64,000 nt of DNA from Gremmenia infestans. Its lineage: Eukaryota; Ascomycota; Leotiomycetes; Helotiales; Hamatocanthoscyphaceae. Below, piece by piece: positions 35,531 to 49,237 of this stretch. Where the stretch lies: contig JAFEVB010000004.1 of NCBI GenBank assembly GCA_032629725.1, positions 1,922,001 to 1,986,000 on the forward strand, in the 5' to 3' direction. Positions within the stretch are counted from its first letter, which is position 1, and each line of letters begins with the position of its first letter. The notes beneath the pieces were generated by a model. That model had not been told where the DNA came from. It was given only the letters and a program-made list of their open reading frames with translations, and did not search any database. The translations under genes and the position numbers were made by a program.

Positions 35531-38500
35531 TCAACTAGAAAGCGGATCAAGTAAGTCACCCATGGTTCCACTCAACGCCTGGAAATCCACCGGTTTCGTC
35601 ACATAATTGTTGAACCCAGCTTGTACGCATCTTTCCATCACGTCCGCCATCACATTTGCGCTGAGCGCGATTATCGGCATTCGGGGATGGCCATTCTCTT
35701 TTTCCCATGCTCGAATCTCGCGGCAAGTTTCATAACCGTCCTTGTTCGGCATGTGGAGATCGCACTATTTTGCTTAGCAAACCTGAAAACGGCAAGATGA
35801 GAAGGGAAGAAAATACCAGGATGAGAGAGTAGAAACCATGCGGGCGAGAGAAAACCATATTGACGCATTCGACACCATCCAGAGCAACTTCGACTGCGAT
35901 ACCGATCTTCGAGAGGAATTTCAATAGGACCTTTTGGTTCACCAAATTATCTTCCACCAAAAGCACCTTGAGACCCTTGTTTCCTAGTCGCTGGGTCACG
36001 TCAAGATAACTCTGTTTTTGGTCTGCGACTTGTTGTTGCGCCGTGGAGCGGTTCCGGTCAGTGCTGAGATTGCGCTCATGGTCGGGATCGAAGATGACAG
36101 CAAAGCGGGAAGGCTTGACAGGCTTGAAGACAAACGTCAGGCGGTTATCTTTGGCCAATTGGTCGTAATCATAATCAGTAGCCATCCTGATAATTTCTTG
36201 GCGTTGGACTGGGTTCGAGAGGACAATGACTGATGTTTGCGGCAGGGAGACAGATGCGAAGATGTTGTCAATTAGTGTCACGATCTCTTCATTAAATCCA
36301 AGATTCAGGACAATGTGTGTGAAAATCACAGGATCGTCGCCACCAATCATCTCTTGGGCTTCAGCCACACTTCCCAAAGCTGTGATTTGATGAGGGATGT
36401 CCTTGGGTAAGGTCATCTCGATGTGTTGAGTCGTGGCTTCACGACTATGTTTCTGCGGGCAGATGATCAGGATCGAATACATCGGCGGCCGGAAATGTTT
36501 AAGATCGGAAAGAGAAGGGCTATTTCGTCTGGAAGCTCCACTTGTTGGTGTTGGTGTCATACCGCCTAGTTCAGCTCTATTTTGCGCCCAGGCCGGCACT
36601 GAAGAATTAGAGGATTGCTTCTCAGGAAGCGATAGCTTCATTTGCGCAAGCTCGGTAGATCCAGGCCTCGTAGCTTGACTAAAGTGAGCAAGACTCTGTG
36701 CGACAGAGGAGCTAGAAGACCTATGAGTAGCATAAGAGCGATTTGAGCGAACCGAAGGCACAGAGCTGCTAGAAGATACCGCTGGCGAGTTGATACTCGA
36801 CTCTGTCTTGGGGCTGACAGTCGCAGGTGATTGAGTGATTTGAGCATCAGGTATTACACCAATGGAGCTGGCTTGTTTGAGAACTTGGGCAGCAGTAGCC
36901 GGATCCTTTGAGGCTAACGATTGGACAGATGCTCGGCTTGATATATCCCGGCTCATCATTGGCGTAGATGGAGGCTCGGGATGGTCTTCTTCGCTTGGCA
37001 AGCTAAACTTTGCTGTGAAGGTAAAAGTTGAGCCTTCCTCAGGAACAGAAGTGCCTTCCATCTTGCCGCCGTGTAGCTCAACAAGCTGTCTAGATATAAC
37101 AAGTCCCAGGCCAGTTCCACCATGCGTACGAGTACTGCTTCCATCAATTTGACTGAAAGGCTTGAAGATCATCTCTGCTTCTTCTTCCGTAAAGCCACTG
37201 CCAGTATCGATTATGGAATATTCGAGCATAACTTCGTTCTCTCCAACAGAGGCATCTTTGAAGACTTTACAGCGGCTGAAGACCTCGCCAGCAGTAGTGA
37301 ACTTGATCGCGTTACCGACAACGTTTAACAAGACTTGGCGAATGCGAAACTTATCTCCCTTAACCATTTCTGGGACGTCTGCATCAACCATGTAGTTTAT
37401 CTCAATGCGCTTGGTAATCGCAAGGGAGTATAGAAGCTCATTTACTTCTTCGACCAAGGAGCGAGTGTGGAACCACTGATAAGACAGCTTCATCATGCCA
37501 GCATCAACCTTTGATAGGTCTAGAATATCATTAATGATATTTAGAAGACTATCGGCGCTTGATTTGATGGTCTGGCAATAATCTGATTGCTCGTCGTTGA
37601 GAGTTGTGTCTTGCAAGAAATTGACCATTCCAGAGATGCCAATCAGAGGTGTTCGGATCTCGTGCGACATGTTACTCAAAAACCTTGCCTTGATGTCCAT
37701 AGTTTCTTTCAGTGTCTTCTCTAGAAGCTTATGGCCATGAATGTCAGTACAAGCGCCGAACCACGACCCATCACCACTGCCAAGGGCAATGTTCTCCACC
37801 TCGACGCAGCGCACAAGATGCCAGCGATAGTCGCCAGTTTTGGACCTGAGTCGTACTTCCGTCTCATACGATTGTCTCCCATCACTATCTGTGGTGACTT
37901 TGATCACGCCAGTCCTTGCAAGCTCTGCTAAATCGGCAATAGGAAACTCGTATAGTGATCCGCTACTTGAGCTGTTGTTTCTAGACAAAGACTGATGAAT
38001 TCCTTTAACTGTAGGCTCAGATGGTGCATCCGAGACAAGTGATGATTTGCCAGAAGACTGCCCAGAAGACTGCCCAGTAGAAGATGACTGCGATGGGACG
38101 CGACTAACTTCAGCTGGTTTCTTTTTTGGCGCTTGCCGAGGGGTTGGTGGTTGATCACGTGGAATATGGCACTTGACCAAATCTTCCGGATGTATGTAGT
38201 CCATAAAGCCTAAGCCCAGAGCATCATCGAAGCTTTGCCCTGTATAAGATAGCCACTGTTCATTCGCAAATGTGATGCCCTCGTCTTCAGTGGCAGCGAA
38301 GGTGATTTGTGGTATAAGATTGGCAAGTTGCCGATGCTTCGCTTCAGAAGCTTCAATCTCTTCTTGTCGCGCAGCTTTAACCTCTGCGAGATGTTGGTCA
38401 TGTATGTCCATGTGTGTGCCATACCATTGGACAATCACTCCTCGGTGATCCCGATGACCGACAGCTCTTGTGTAGAACCAGCGGTAATTTCCGTCAAACC

Positions 38501-41500
38501 GTTTTATACGGACCTGCTTGGAAAATTGTTCGCCTGACCGAACGGCATGAGTCCAAGCTTGAAGATATTCATCTCGCTCGTCCGGATGCAGGCTAGCCCA
38601 AGGATCTTGGTATAGGTCCTGGACAGTCTGACCGCGGTATGTCAAGTATCTATTATTGACCCAAACAATTTCACCAGTGGGAGGCATTGCCACGAATACA
38701 TGAGCCGGTAATGAATCAAGCATGAGTCCTTTGACCCTATCAGAAGGCGGCGGCATATCTGTCGGTGTCGACACTGATCCTGGTCGAGATTGTGCCTTAG
38801 GGGGTGGTTGGAGTTTTGCTGGTTGGACAGAAGTTGTGGGCGGCAGGGACTGAAAGGTTGCGGTGAAATCTGCTCCATAAGAATGCAATTGGGTGTGAGG
38901 TCGGTCCACTCTAATTGACTGACTCGAGGCCATTCGTATGGCCTGGCGGCGAGGAGAAGCTGAAGGTTCGGCTTGGTGTCGAGATGGACTAGCCTCGCGC
39001 GCTTCAGAGGCTTCCGAATGAATCTCGCGGGCAGATCGCTCTGGGTGCTTACGTATCTCTTGCCTGGGTGTTGTAGTCGAGGACCGAACCTCATCTTGAT
39101 CTGATTTACCACCTTGCTCATTGTTATCTTTGGAGTCAGAAGCGTGCGTTTCGGGAATCCCCTCGATGCTTCGATTGTGTTGATGGGACCTCTTGTCTGC
39201 TGGAGATGATTCTTTGGAAGGCCGTGCCCCAGTAACACTACTAGCAGAACCGGTATCTATACGACCCAGAGCCGGCCTACTTCTCGAAGAAAAATAACTT
39301 TCTCCAGTGGCATTACCTGGACTTCCACCATGTCTCTTGTCTCGATGAATGCCGACAGTAGTCTGCTCCCAGCCCGGAGTAACCGCAGGTGATCCGGCCG
39401 CACTTCTCGACATCCCAGAATAGTCGCTCGGACTCGTAATACTACCTCCAGTGCCACTGGAGACCTGTAATCCAACATCATCAATTGGTGAAGATACAGG
39501 CTGGGAAAAGATGACTCGATCGTCCAAATGACGACGGCCAGAGACGACAGCGCCAAAGCCAGCCTGTCGCGGACCCTTTCTCGAAAGACCAGCAATCTCA
39601 GTCTGTAGATTAGAGTGATGGCGGCAGAGTGAATATGACGTTGCGAGATGTGGTGCAAGGAAATCCAGGGAGTGTTTCAAGTTCGAGGGATATGGAATGA
39701 CAGGGCTTAAAAGTGATAGTATCGCGACTGGCGTTTGCTTGTCTGAAACAGCTTCCGTCTCTTTTGGTTTATCCTTCTCTTTCTTATCAGGAGGCTTACC
39801 TCGGCCTGCAGACTTTTGTTCCATGGCTGCAGCATCTAGTCGAAAGGCATGAACGGGCTTTGACAACAATGGGTGCATCAGAGGAATATGTAATACTGTC
39901 CAAGACCTGTCGATCCCAATAGCTTCAAGCTGAGATGACTGTGAATACTCTCTTGGAGTTGTCGTTTTTGGGTCAAAGGTGTCCTCATCTATACTCGTGT
40001 TGGCGAAGAATGGATTTTCATCTGTTTCAACTCGGACAGCAGGTGATGGCGCAGGTGATTGTGACCACGGAGATGGTGGTCGTTGCTCGTATTCCTCATA
40101 TTTTGCTGTAGGCACTGCATCATCATTTTGGTCGTGCGTGTGTGACGAGGCAGAAGTTGGTATACTCCTGCCTTTGTCACTCGTTTGACTGCGGCTCAAG
40201 CTTCGTGTATGCGGATGCTTGCCTTTGCTGCCAAGAAAAGATTGAATCCGTGTACCTAGATCGGGAGTTTTGCCCCTCTTAGGCCGCTCGTTGGGTGACG
40301 CCCTCGATTTCCTACCCCGTTGCGAGTGCTGCCTTGCACTCCCACTTCCGCCACTCTTTTCATCCATAGACTCTTGCTTGTCAATGTAAGGATAATCGCG
40401 GGTCAAGACGATACCCTTTCCACGATCTAGTACTCTCATAACACCAGCATTGTCTATCAGTTGATCCGCTTCATAATCAAGCGCTTGCAATACAGGAAAT
40501 ATTCTTCCTCGGACCTCTCTCTGGGCCACTTCGAAATCCTCCCACTCAGCAGACTTGGCATCTTCGGACTCTAGGTGATGCTCTAAAGACTGTAGACTGA
40601 GCTTCGCATTTTGGAGTGTACCTGTGCGTGGTGGTACGTCATGGCGACTTGTCGCATAACTCTTCGCTCTGGACATAGTTGGACGTGCTGCACTTCCGTT
40701 GCTTGCCTCAGAGAAGGATATTGGCTCGCGCTTAGTATCTTCATATGCAGTGAAGGAATGTCTACTCGATAAGCCCGGCCGTAAAGAATGAATCGAAGGT
40801 AGATGCAAAGGTGGTGAGTCTCCGGCATCTTCGGAATTGGAGGTTTCGTTTGTATCAACGCTACTGGGCAAGAGACTGCTTCCTCGTGCCATGTACCCAA
40901 GGCTCAAATCATCCTCTTCATTGATGTTGAAAGTAGCTTTCTGTGCCCATGGCACGTTTTCGACATCCGTAGGATCGGCTGGAATGGTCAAAGTCACCCG
41001 ATCAGCCTTGTAAGAGTCGCTCATGATCTTGGCAACAGTGGTCCACCAGGAATCTAAACCGGGCTCTGACATGAGCCTTAGACTTATATCATACAAATTT
41101 GGAGTCTCAAAGTTTGGATCCCTTAGCTGAGATGTCCCCGGTGGTTGAAAATTCAGTGTTGACGCCGGCGTTATTGGGGCAGACATGACGGAATCACGTT
41201 GGACCCCATCGAAAGAGCCTCCAGCATAATTTGCAGGATTGACCGTTGGAGAAAGCGCGGTAAAGGGACGGTGGCCGGTGTAACTAAACTGTCTCGGTGT
41301 TCGCATTGACGGGAAGGGATACGATGGTGTTCTAGCAGTCGTCCCAGCTGCCGGTGTTGATGCCCCGCGGATGGTCGCTGCCGAACTAGTTGAAGTAGTT
41401 TCTGGGCCCAGAGGAGGAGGGCTTGCGAAAGCCTCTTCTAATGACGGCGAGCTTATGGCCGTCTCCTCATTTATAGGAGACACTCGAGCTTTGCCACCTG

Positions 41501-42293
41501 TGGCCCGGGGTGCATCATTGCGTTGCTCCCCCCTTTCGCTTAGATGGCGTGACAATTTGTCTCGCTGCTGGTTCAACTGAATGTGCGCATTGACAGCGGC
41601 TCGTACGCGTTCCAACTCTTCGATCGAGGTGTTTTTGGGTATTGCAGACCCGCCCGTTCCAATGCTTCCCTTGTGGTTCCCGCCTCTTTCATCCCGTGTC
41701 GTCTCTGCATGTGGTACATCTGCGCCTGAAAGTTCAGGGGCCACAACTGCACGCGATTCTGCCCATCTCACGGTATTGGCGTCGTAGCTTCGTTTGTCCT
41801 TCTTATCTGACGATGTCTGTGTTAAGGTGGGGGTTGAGGCCGGCGCTTTCGCAGCGCTAGAAACTGGATCGGACATGGAGTCTTTCGTGTTGCCTTGAAT
41901 AGCCTGCCCAGATTTCATCCCATGCTTGGTCACGGACTTTTCGCTGCTGGAACGTCGCGAACCGCCAGGTCTTCGGTGGTGAGAAGAAGATGGTCTATCT
42001 AGAGGCGACTTGGGAGTAGGCATACCAGCACCGATAGCACGTCGTCTGGGCTGCCCCTCCGTTACGTTTATTGATCCAGAATGGTGGTGGCCTTCCTGGT
42101 CGTCGCGAATCGTATAGCTGGCCTCTGGTGCCTCATCTGAATTGTGGTTGTCAATTCTATTTCCGACAGTGCTGGCTGGCTGGCTGGCTGGCTGGCGGTG
42201 TTCGTGCGTGTCAAAGTGGAGGTTGAGTAGTCGAACAATTATGACGTAGGCAAGAGCCGCCCCCTGGTGCCAAAGACTCAGTGTTGAGTTCAA
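35531..42293 (-). CDS. Hybrid histidine kinase (GAF-PAS-PAS-HK-REC)
   Basis: Two exons on the minus strand, 42293-35817 and 35764-35531, are joined by a 52 nt intron inside the receiver domain. The long frame gives 2,236 residues. The true start may be the ATG at 42023 (MPTPKSPLDRPSS), because the first 90 residues look like translated 5' leader. A disordered N terminus is followed by a split GAF-like region (about 395-930), two PAS domains (about 1185-1300 and 1320-1530), and the H-box NMSHEIRTPL (His about 1541). Next come the ATPase boxes NVVGNAIKF, DTGSGF and GGTGLGL, and a C-terminal receiver with VLLVEDNLVNQ, phospho-acceptor Asp in CDLHMP and Lys in VTKPVDF. It should autophosphorylate and pass phosphate to a Ypd1-type protein. 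The stimulus is unknown, and there is no transmembrane segment. Confidence 0.92.
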
Positions 42294-44306
42294 GGGCTAT
42301 ATTTAGATGTAGATATGGTCGCAGCGTGTCGTGTTGTGAGTTGGAGCTGCTCTGAGCAGCGCAGGCACAGAAAGAGGATTATTGTTGTTGTTTTGTTGGA
42401 ACAGCGCGAAGTGTAGTGTAGTGTGTACTTATTTGGTAGGTAGGTACTGGTAGGTAAAACGAGGAAACCTAGTGTTTAGTGGTGGCTAAGAATAAGAGTG
42501 GTACAAAGTGGATTTACGAACACGCATTCGGAAGAAAGAACCTGGCCAGTAGTCAGACCCGAAGATCACAATGAGTTTATATGGAGATGTCCTCCACCGC
42601 TCTGGTTCTATCACTCGGACGAGGATTATCAATATTGTTGCTTTGCAAAGGACCGTACTGTATCGTATCATACAACTAATTCTATGACAACACGTTTATA
42701 GACACGTGGATCTGTAAAACGTGATCGACAAGTACAAAGAAAGGCTACAAAGAACTCTCTCCACTAAGGGCCATGAAAGACTTGTTACGAGTACGGTAGC
42801 AGATAAAAGTTGGACAATCATCTGAAGAGAATGGGAGAAGTGGTCATTTATTGATTGCAGTTACGAGTACTACCGGTTCCTGAGCCACGCCACACGTGAG
42901 ATAGATGATGGACCTACTCGAGTAGTCCTGGGGTTATCGGATCGGTACTCAGTCAGTCAGTACAGTACGGAGGTATTGTCAAAATTGAAGATCTCTCCAA
43001 GAAGTTATGGAGAAGAACTCACTCTCACTCCTAACAGATGCCGAATACCCGGACCCGGATTGATGCTGAACATCACATACATACAGTACAGTATCATCGG
43101 GAGTAGTTGGGGGCTAAATCCTACCTACTACTTCGTATACTAAGGTAAGTATGGTGGTACGCCGTACCAAACCCTCCCCTCCGTACAAATACCCGCTGTC
43201 TAAAAGGAGAACTTTTTTTAGCGCACCCCTATATGACGTAGTGCCAAGCATGAGCTCATCAGATCAGGTTCATGCAGACGTTAGTCGGTTGACGACCAAT
43301 CATTGACCATGAAGGTCCACAGATTGTGTCACGTGGTACATGGATGTACATAGATGCGATGAAAGGAGACAGAAAGTACAAGTGATCTACATGGTCTAGA
43401 ACTTCGATATGCTGCTGCATAAAAGTGAGTGAGTTTTACTGTATGCACATGATCACGATGAAGAATGTTAATACCACCTTCCATCGGTCATATCCGCATT
43501 AACAAGTTGATACAGTAGAAGCTTCTCATCCAGAATCCAGCCCATCATTCCAGCATTCCTTCCTCCTTTTGCAGAGTCATCCACCAGATCTATACCTATT
43601 ACCTAGGTAGCGTAGCCTCGGTAGCTCTATGTATGAATGACCAGATAACATACCTCCGTACCATGCAAGACTGCAAAGACACATAGGTAGGTACTTAATT
43701 ACCTGACACTTCTGCCCAATATCCAAACAATATAGAAACAAGATAAAAATGTACTTTGAAGTACTTAGTATATCTTCATGAAATATTCATTAAGATTAAA
43801 TCAACAAGTTTATTTCTTTCGTTCGGGTATATTCGTACTCGTAACCTCTCCTTACCCCCGTACCTGACAGCGTTTCATGCGCGCCATCGCCAACGCAGCT
43901 TCCCCGCCCCGCCTGCACTACACTGCACTACATTGCATTGGCGCCAAGAGCATCTGAGCTCAAGCTCAAGCTCTCAAACATGACATGACCTGACCTCCTA
44001 ACTTCGTGCCTACAGTAATCAATTTTGGCTGACTGACTGTCGTATACAGTCCTTTTGGAGCATCTACCTTTTGCCTTCAATTTTGGGCAAACGGCAACTG
44101 TACCTACAACCTGCAACCTGCAACCCGCATCCTGCATCCTGGCTTCCAATAAAGACAACAAGAATTCACGATCGAGGTCGAGGTCCAGGTCCAGGTCCAG
44201 ATCCAGATCAAAGCACAAGCCTCGTTCCAAGAAAGAGCCGGTTTGGAAGCATTTCGTAGTCCCCCTTTCAGGTATTCTTAGTTGTGTAGCAGCTCGCATT
44301 TACGAT
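42294..44306. other. Long divergent intergenic region
   Basis: Two kilobases separate the divergent kinase and metallopeptidase genes. The sequence is unique, with many GTAC and CCTACC-like short motifs. At 44,170-44,215 a hexanucleotide repeat (GGTCCA/GATCCA) lies in the probable 5' leader of the metallopeptidase. No gene is supported. A GGCT microsatellite (42,173-42,195) sits just inside the long kinase frame. Confidence 0.5.
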
Positions 44307-46936
44307 ATGGGTGAGAGCACTCTACAAGATCAGGATACCGAGCAGACCCCGCTGTTGCCAGACTCGGAAAGACCTCAGCAAAGCGAGCCAACTGCTGCGA
44401 AAAAGGCTGCAAGATGGGTTGCCCAGAACGCGGTTACGGTGTTTATGAGCACCTTGATATTGACTCTCATTCTGGGTCTCTGCCTCTTCTTTGGATGTAA
44501 GTCTTCTGCAGACCTACTAGGTTCTTAAACTCAGACTAACAACTATCAGTACACGGCCCTAGCAAACCATCGAAAGCTAAAGTGTGCTTGACTCCTGCTT
44601 GCGTTCATGCATCTTCCGAAATCCTCTACAATCTGTCACCCGAATACAAGAAGATTGATCCATGCACCAACTTCGAGGAGCTTGTTTGCGGAGGATGGGA
44701 CGAGCGTCACGACCTTCGTCCTGACCAAGGTGATGCTTTTACGGGTACAATAATGGTCGAGGCCTCTCAAATGCTGCTGCGGCATATACTCGAGGCTCCG
44801 TACCCAGATGATTCCAAGGTTAGTCTATCAATAAGTTGGAATTTGCATTGCTAAAATACGAACAGCATTCGAGCTTCTCTCCAGCCCAGCTTCTAGCTCC
44901 CCTCTCCTCTGTTGACGAGCAAAACTTTGATAAACTGCGAGATGCATACAATGCCTGCATGGATGAAGATACCATAAAGAAGGATGGCCTGAAGCCGCTC
45001 ATGGAGCTTCTTCACCAAGTTGTGGATCTGTTTCCGGTCACTGAATCGGATTTTGGCAAGCCAATCACATCCGCTGACAGCAAGTCTTTATCAGAGACCC
45101 TGTATCTGCTATTCGAATATGAGATCTCTGCACTTGTATCAGTTGGAGCTGGTGCCGATGACAAAGATCCCGATACTGTTGTTGTTCAAGCATCCCAACC
45201 TTACCGCATTGGTCTCCCTGCGAAGGACTACTACGAAGATAAGGCCGTTGTAAAGACATATCAGGATATGCTTGAGGAGACAATTGAGTCGATCCACTCC
45301 GGAAATGCTACTGCACACGGTAAGTGGATGGAATCCACCGGACCTGGAAACACTGCGGCGGGAGACAGCAAACACTATGCCAAGGAAGTGGTTGAATTCG
45401 AGAAGAAATTATCAGCTGCAACTCCTGATGCAGCGGATCAGAACGACGTTACCGTGAGCTTACTCCAGCCTATGGAGAAGAATTTACTGACACCCGTGGC
45501 TTTAGAAATACTACAATCCAATGTCTCTTGAAGATGCAGACAAGCTTACTCCTCAAATCCACCTTTCAAACATTATTCATAGTCTGTCACCCTCAAATGT
45601 CAAGACAGAGCGTCTCATCGTTATGTCCCCTAGCTACATGAGCAACCTTACAGACATCCTATCAAGCACGCCCAAGGATGTCTTACAAACCTACCTCCTA
45701 TGGAAGACAGTTCAGAAATATGCTTCGGTGATAGAGGCAGATGAACTCAAGCCTTACAGCAGGTTCATGAATAAACTTCAAGGAAAGGTAGGAAATCCCT
45801 TCCTAGTCAGTATAGCAATACTAAGAGCAAATAGGATCCCGACTCTACCCCCGAACGCTGGAGGACTTGTGTAAACCACGTGGATGGAGGCCTCGGTTGG
45901 ATTTTGAGTCGCTTCTTTGTTGAGAAAGCATTTTCAGAGAAAGCCAAAATCTTTGGAGATCAGATCGTGTCTGACATCAAGGAAATGTTTATTGAGAAGT
46001 TGAAGGCTACCAAGTGGATGGATGAGAGTGTTATCGAATTGGCCATCGAGAAGGTTCACAAGATCGTACAGAAAATCGGGTATCCAACCAAGGTAAGAAC
46101 CTAAACGACTCTCACATGCTCAAATACTAATTTGTTCGTAGAGCCCGAATATAATGGACCCACCAAGCCTTCATGATTATTATCAATCGATTAATATCAC
46201 GCCGTCTACATTTTTCAAAAATTCGCTTTCAATGAGCAAATTTGATGTCGCAAAAAAGTGGTCAAGTCTCGGCAAGCCCGTAGACCGAGACGAATGGGGA
46301 ATGACAGTCCCTACAGTCAATGCTTACTATAATCCACCTGGCAATGAGATTGTATTTCCAGCTGGAATCATGCAATTCCCGGTCTTTGATGTTGAAGTAC
46401 CCCAATACCTCAGCTACGGCGCATTCGGTTCGGTATCTGGCCACGAGCTGTCCCACGCCTTCGACTCAACTGGTCGCCATTACGATCAGAACGGCAACTA
46501 CACGGACTGGTGGACAAACAGTACCGTTGAAGGTTTCACTGAACGAGCTGAGTGCTTCGTAAATCAATACGCCAAGTACACGGTGCCAGGACCGGACGAG
46601 AAGCCTATTCACGTTAATGGGAAACTCACTCTAGGCGAGAATATCGCAGATGCTGGTGGAGTTTCCGCGGCCTTTGCAGCGTGGAAGAAACGCACAGCCG
46701 AAACTCCCAATGAGGATCTTCCTGGATTGGATTACTTCAGCCAAGATCAACTTTTCTTTGTCAGTTATGCGAATTGGTGGTGCGGCAAGAGCAGGAAAGA
46801 GACGGCTATTAACCGCATTTATACGGATCCGCATGCACCGAAGTGGGCAAGGATTCTGGGTACAATGGCCAATTCGAGGGATTTTACCGAGAGCTTTCAG
46901 TGTAAGAAGAAAGAGCCTACTTGCGAGCTTTGGTGA
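44307..46936 (+). CDS. M13 family zinc metallopeptidase (neprilysin-like)
   Basis: Six exons, 44307-44496, 44550-44818, 44866-45453, 45506-45787, 45835-46092 and 46142-46936, keep one frame and give 793 residues. The chosen start, MGESTLQDQD, gives a short cytoplasmic tail and a signal-anchor helix (FMSTLILTLILGLCLFFG), so a type II membrane protein. The catalytic C-terminal part has NAYYNP (substrate binding), the zinc motif HELSH (about 630-634), the third ligand Glu in GENIAD (about 695) and the family's terminal CxxW (CELW). Conserved Cys near the start of the ectodomain (CLTPACVH, CTNFEELVCGGW) would form disulfides. M13 enzymes cleave oligopeptides outside the cell or in the secretory pathway. 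Substrates in filamentous fungi are not established. Confidence 0.95.
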
Positions 46937-48253
46937 TTCTTGACATTACGGCGTTTGGTGGTGCGACATGGCTATTTGGACACATGGAATAGGATGCGTA
47001 TCGTACATGTATATTTTCTTACTCGTATTGACGAAATATCAATCACATATGTTTAACGTACCGACACAGTATATGAAAATGTATTCTCAACAATCCATCC
47101 TCGCTAGACGCTGCTTTTCGAGGCTGTTCACACCGAGCTAAACTCAGCACTTCACGATTCCACACGAGTCATAGCAAAACCAATCCCCTCCCTCGAGAAT
47201 CAAGGTAGTATACAATGGCACCGGGACCCCATGATAAGCTCCCGCTAGCTCGCACGCCAGCATTCCCTTGGGCTCGGGAGCGAGATGGGAGATCTGGGGA
47301 TGCGGGTGTGGCGCCACCAATAAGCACACACCAAGCCTGTTTTATCAATAGCTTCAAGTCTAGAACCACGGGCATCATGACTTAATTGCCGCAAATAAAT
47401 GCCGGGGTTTGGAGTCCGTGGGGGAAGAAGGAAGCTATTGATGTGAAGCTAGATTGAGCAGGAGAGTTGGCAAGAGAGGAAGGGAGGGGGAGGGGGGGGG
47501 GTTATTATATATGTACAGTATCTCTTTGTATTTTGTCTTTTCAATCTTGATTTCTTTTTCTTTACTGTATCAGCAATTTGAGTACAAGGTTCAAGGGGAG
47601 GAGTGATAGGGAGGCCGCGAAGCGTGAATAGAGCATCTTGGGTACGATATGAGGATGGTGTGGGTTGGGTGGAATGAGTACCTAGGTATATTGTGTGTGA
47701 TAATTTAATTATAGTTGATCTGTAGAGTTGGGACAGATGGCAGGGGATCGATTTATTAGCTTGAAGGATACAGTAGATGTACATGTAGTAGTCAGTGTTT
47801 TCAAGGGGTCAAAGATGAGATATATATTGCAGTCTGGACTCAGCTTTTATGTGCCTGTGTTTCTTATGGTAGCAGTTAAGCAAATAAGTAAGTGATCTTC
47901 ACCAATCATGGTTAGGTTCAGAGCGGAACTAATTTAGGTACAAGCTGGCATTTTATATTGATATACCGTACATATCCACCACCAGCCTCCTGATAACCCG
48001 TTGATATATTAAGTAACCACCAATCCTTTCTTCTCTCTCCCCTTTTCTCCTTTTCAATCCCATCCACTGCTCAAAAACCAATGTATCGGTTATATAAAAC
48101 CGCTTGAAGTGTTGGCTGGAGCCTCCCGAAGAATCTACAGTTGAAGACGCAGATGATGTTTCCTAGCCTCGAGCCCGAGTGTGTTGTAAAGACAGAATGC
48201 TTGATTGAAGTCTGTTTCAATCAAACTTCAAGTAATCACCTCTACCTCCACCC
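46937..48253. other. Intergenic region between convergent genes
   Basis: The region contains the 3' flanks of two convergent genes. A guanine run lies near 47,485-47,502 on the plus strand. I see only short open frames without domains. Confidence 0.5.
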
Positions 48254-49237
48254 TCACCTCCTCAAAACCTTCATGTAGGAGAAGTCCGGCTCTCTCCACA
48301 TCGGATGTTCACTTCTGAACCTCTCAAATTTCTCCTTCGCAGTCTTCGGCATAGGACCCCCGCAATCAAACGCATTTGGGATTATTTCCGGCGGCTCCCT
48401 TCTACCTAGCCCCTTGTGCTTCGGCGGCTTATACGGTTTCGACAGCGGATACAAATTGTACCTGCCCGGCTTGGCATCCGCCGCATACCCGCCCATATCA
48501 CCAGCCACAACGACAATCTCCCTCAACGCCAGCTGCTCCTGCACGACGTCGTAGATGAGCGCTGGCACGCTTCTCGGATTAAACGCCGACGGTAGACACT
48601 CAAGCAGGCGCCAAAGCTCCTTAGTGGAAAATGCAATACTCCGCACGCCCATCCCCCTCTCACATGCCTTAAGCCTCCTCAGCGTCTTCAAAAATCCAGC
48701 GCGCTCAGGGAAGTTCGTGAAGTAAAAGGTGTCTGCATGGAAGTTGATCCACAACCCATACTTTTCACCTTTCAAAACACTTCCCCCGAACACGACCTCT
48801 TGGGGCACCTGACGGAAATGTTTCAACGCGACGGTGCGGGACTCGCGACATGCGCGTATGGTTCCGGGTGAGGACGAGGCGGTAAGGCTGTAGAAGGTGC
48901 TGAACCCTCGGCCGTCGGTTTGGGCGGACCAGGTTGCGCGGATGAGGCGTCGATGGGAGGCTGCGAAGGCCCAGACCATGTTGCGCAGTTCGAAGGGGAG
49001 GCGGGAGAAGACTTTGAAGTTGTATAGGCGTCTTGGTTTCTTGGCTTCGTCCTTTGAGATGGTTTTGGGTTCTTCTTTTGGGATATTCTTAGGTTTCTTC
49101 ATAGCGTGCATAGCGTGCTTTGGCTGCTTCTCTTTGGTGTGCTTAGCTGACCGAGACTTTTGAATAGTGGGTTTGGAATCCATGGTTGAAGTCAGCTTGA
49201 GGTGAGGGATTGTGATTGCTGTGTCGGGCAGTGCCAT
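48254..49237 (-). CDS. 2EXR domain protein
   Basis: An intronless frame of 327 residues. After a lysine-rich N terminus (to about residue 70) comes the 2EXR signature FKVFSRLPFELRNMVWAFA (about 74-91), then IRACRESRTVALKHF. This family is greatly expanded in Leotiomycetes and other Pezizomycotina. Its biochemical function is unknown; the LP.ELR..IW motif recalls the hydrophobic start of F-box domains. A second in-frame ATG at codon 19 (MDSKPT) could be the real start. No signal peptide or membrane helix is present. Confidence 0.85.
   Translation of the reverse strand: MALPDTAITIPHLKLTSTMDSKPTIQKSRSAKHTKEKQPKHAMHAMKKPKNIPKEEPKTISKDEAKKPRRLYNFKVFSRLPFELRNMVWAFAASHRRLIRATWSAQTDGRGFSTFYSLTASSSPGTIRACRESRTVALKHFRQVPQEVVFGGSVLKGEKYGLWINFHADTFYFTNFPERAGFLKTLRRLKACERGMGVRSIAFSTKELWRLLECLPSAFNPRSVPALIYDVVQEQLALREIVVVAGDMGGYAADAKPGRYNLYPLSKPYKPPKHKGLGRREPPEIIPNAFDCGGPMPKTAKEKFERFRSEHPMWREPDFSYMKVLRR

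Noticed and set aside
47449..47784. A 111-codon minus-strand ORF between convergent genes
   Set aside because: It spans a guanine homopolymer (Pro run), has no domain, and lies in probable 3' UTR sequence.
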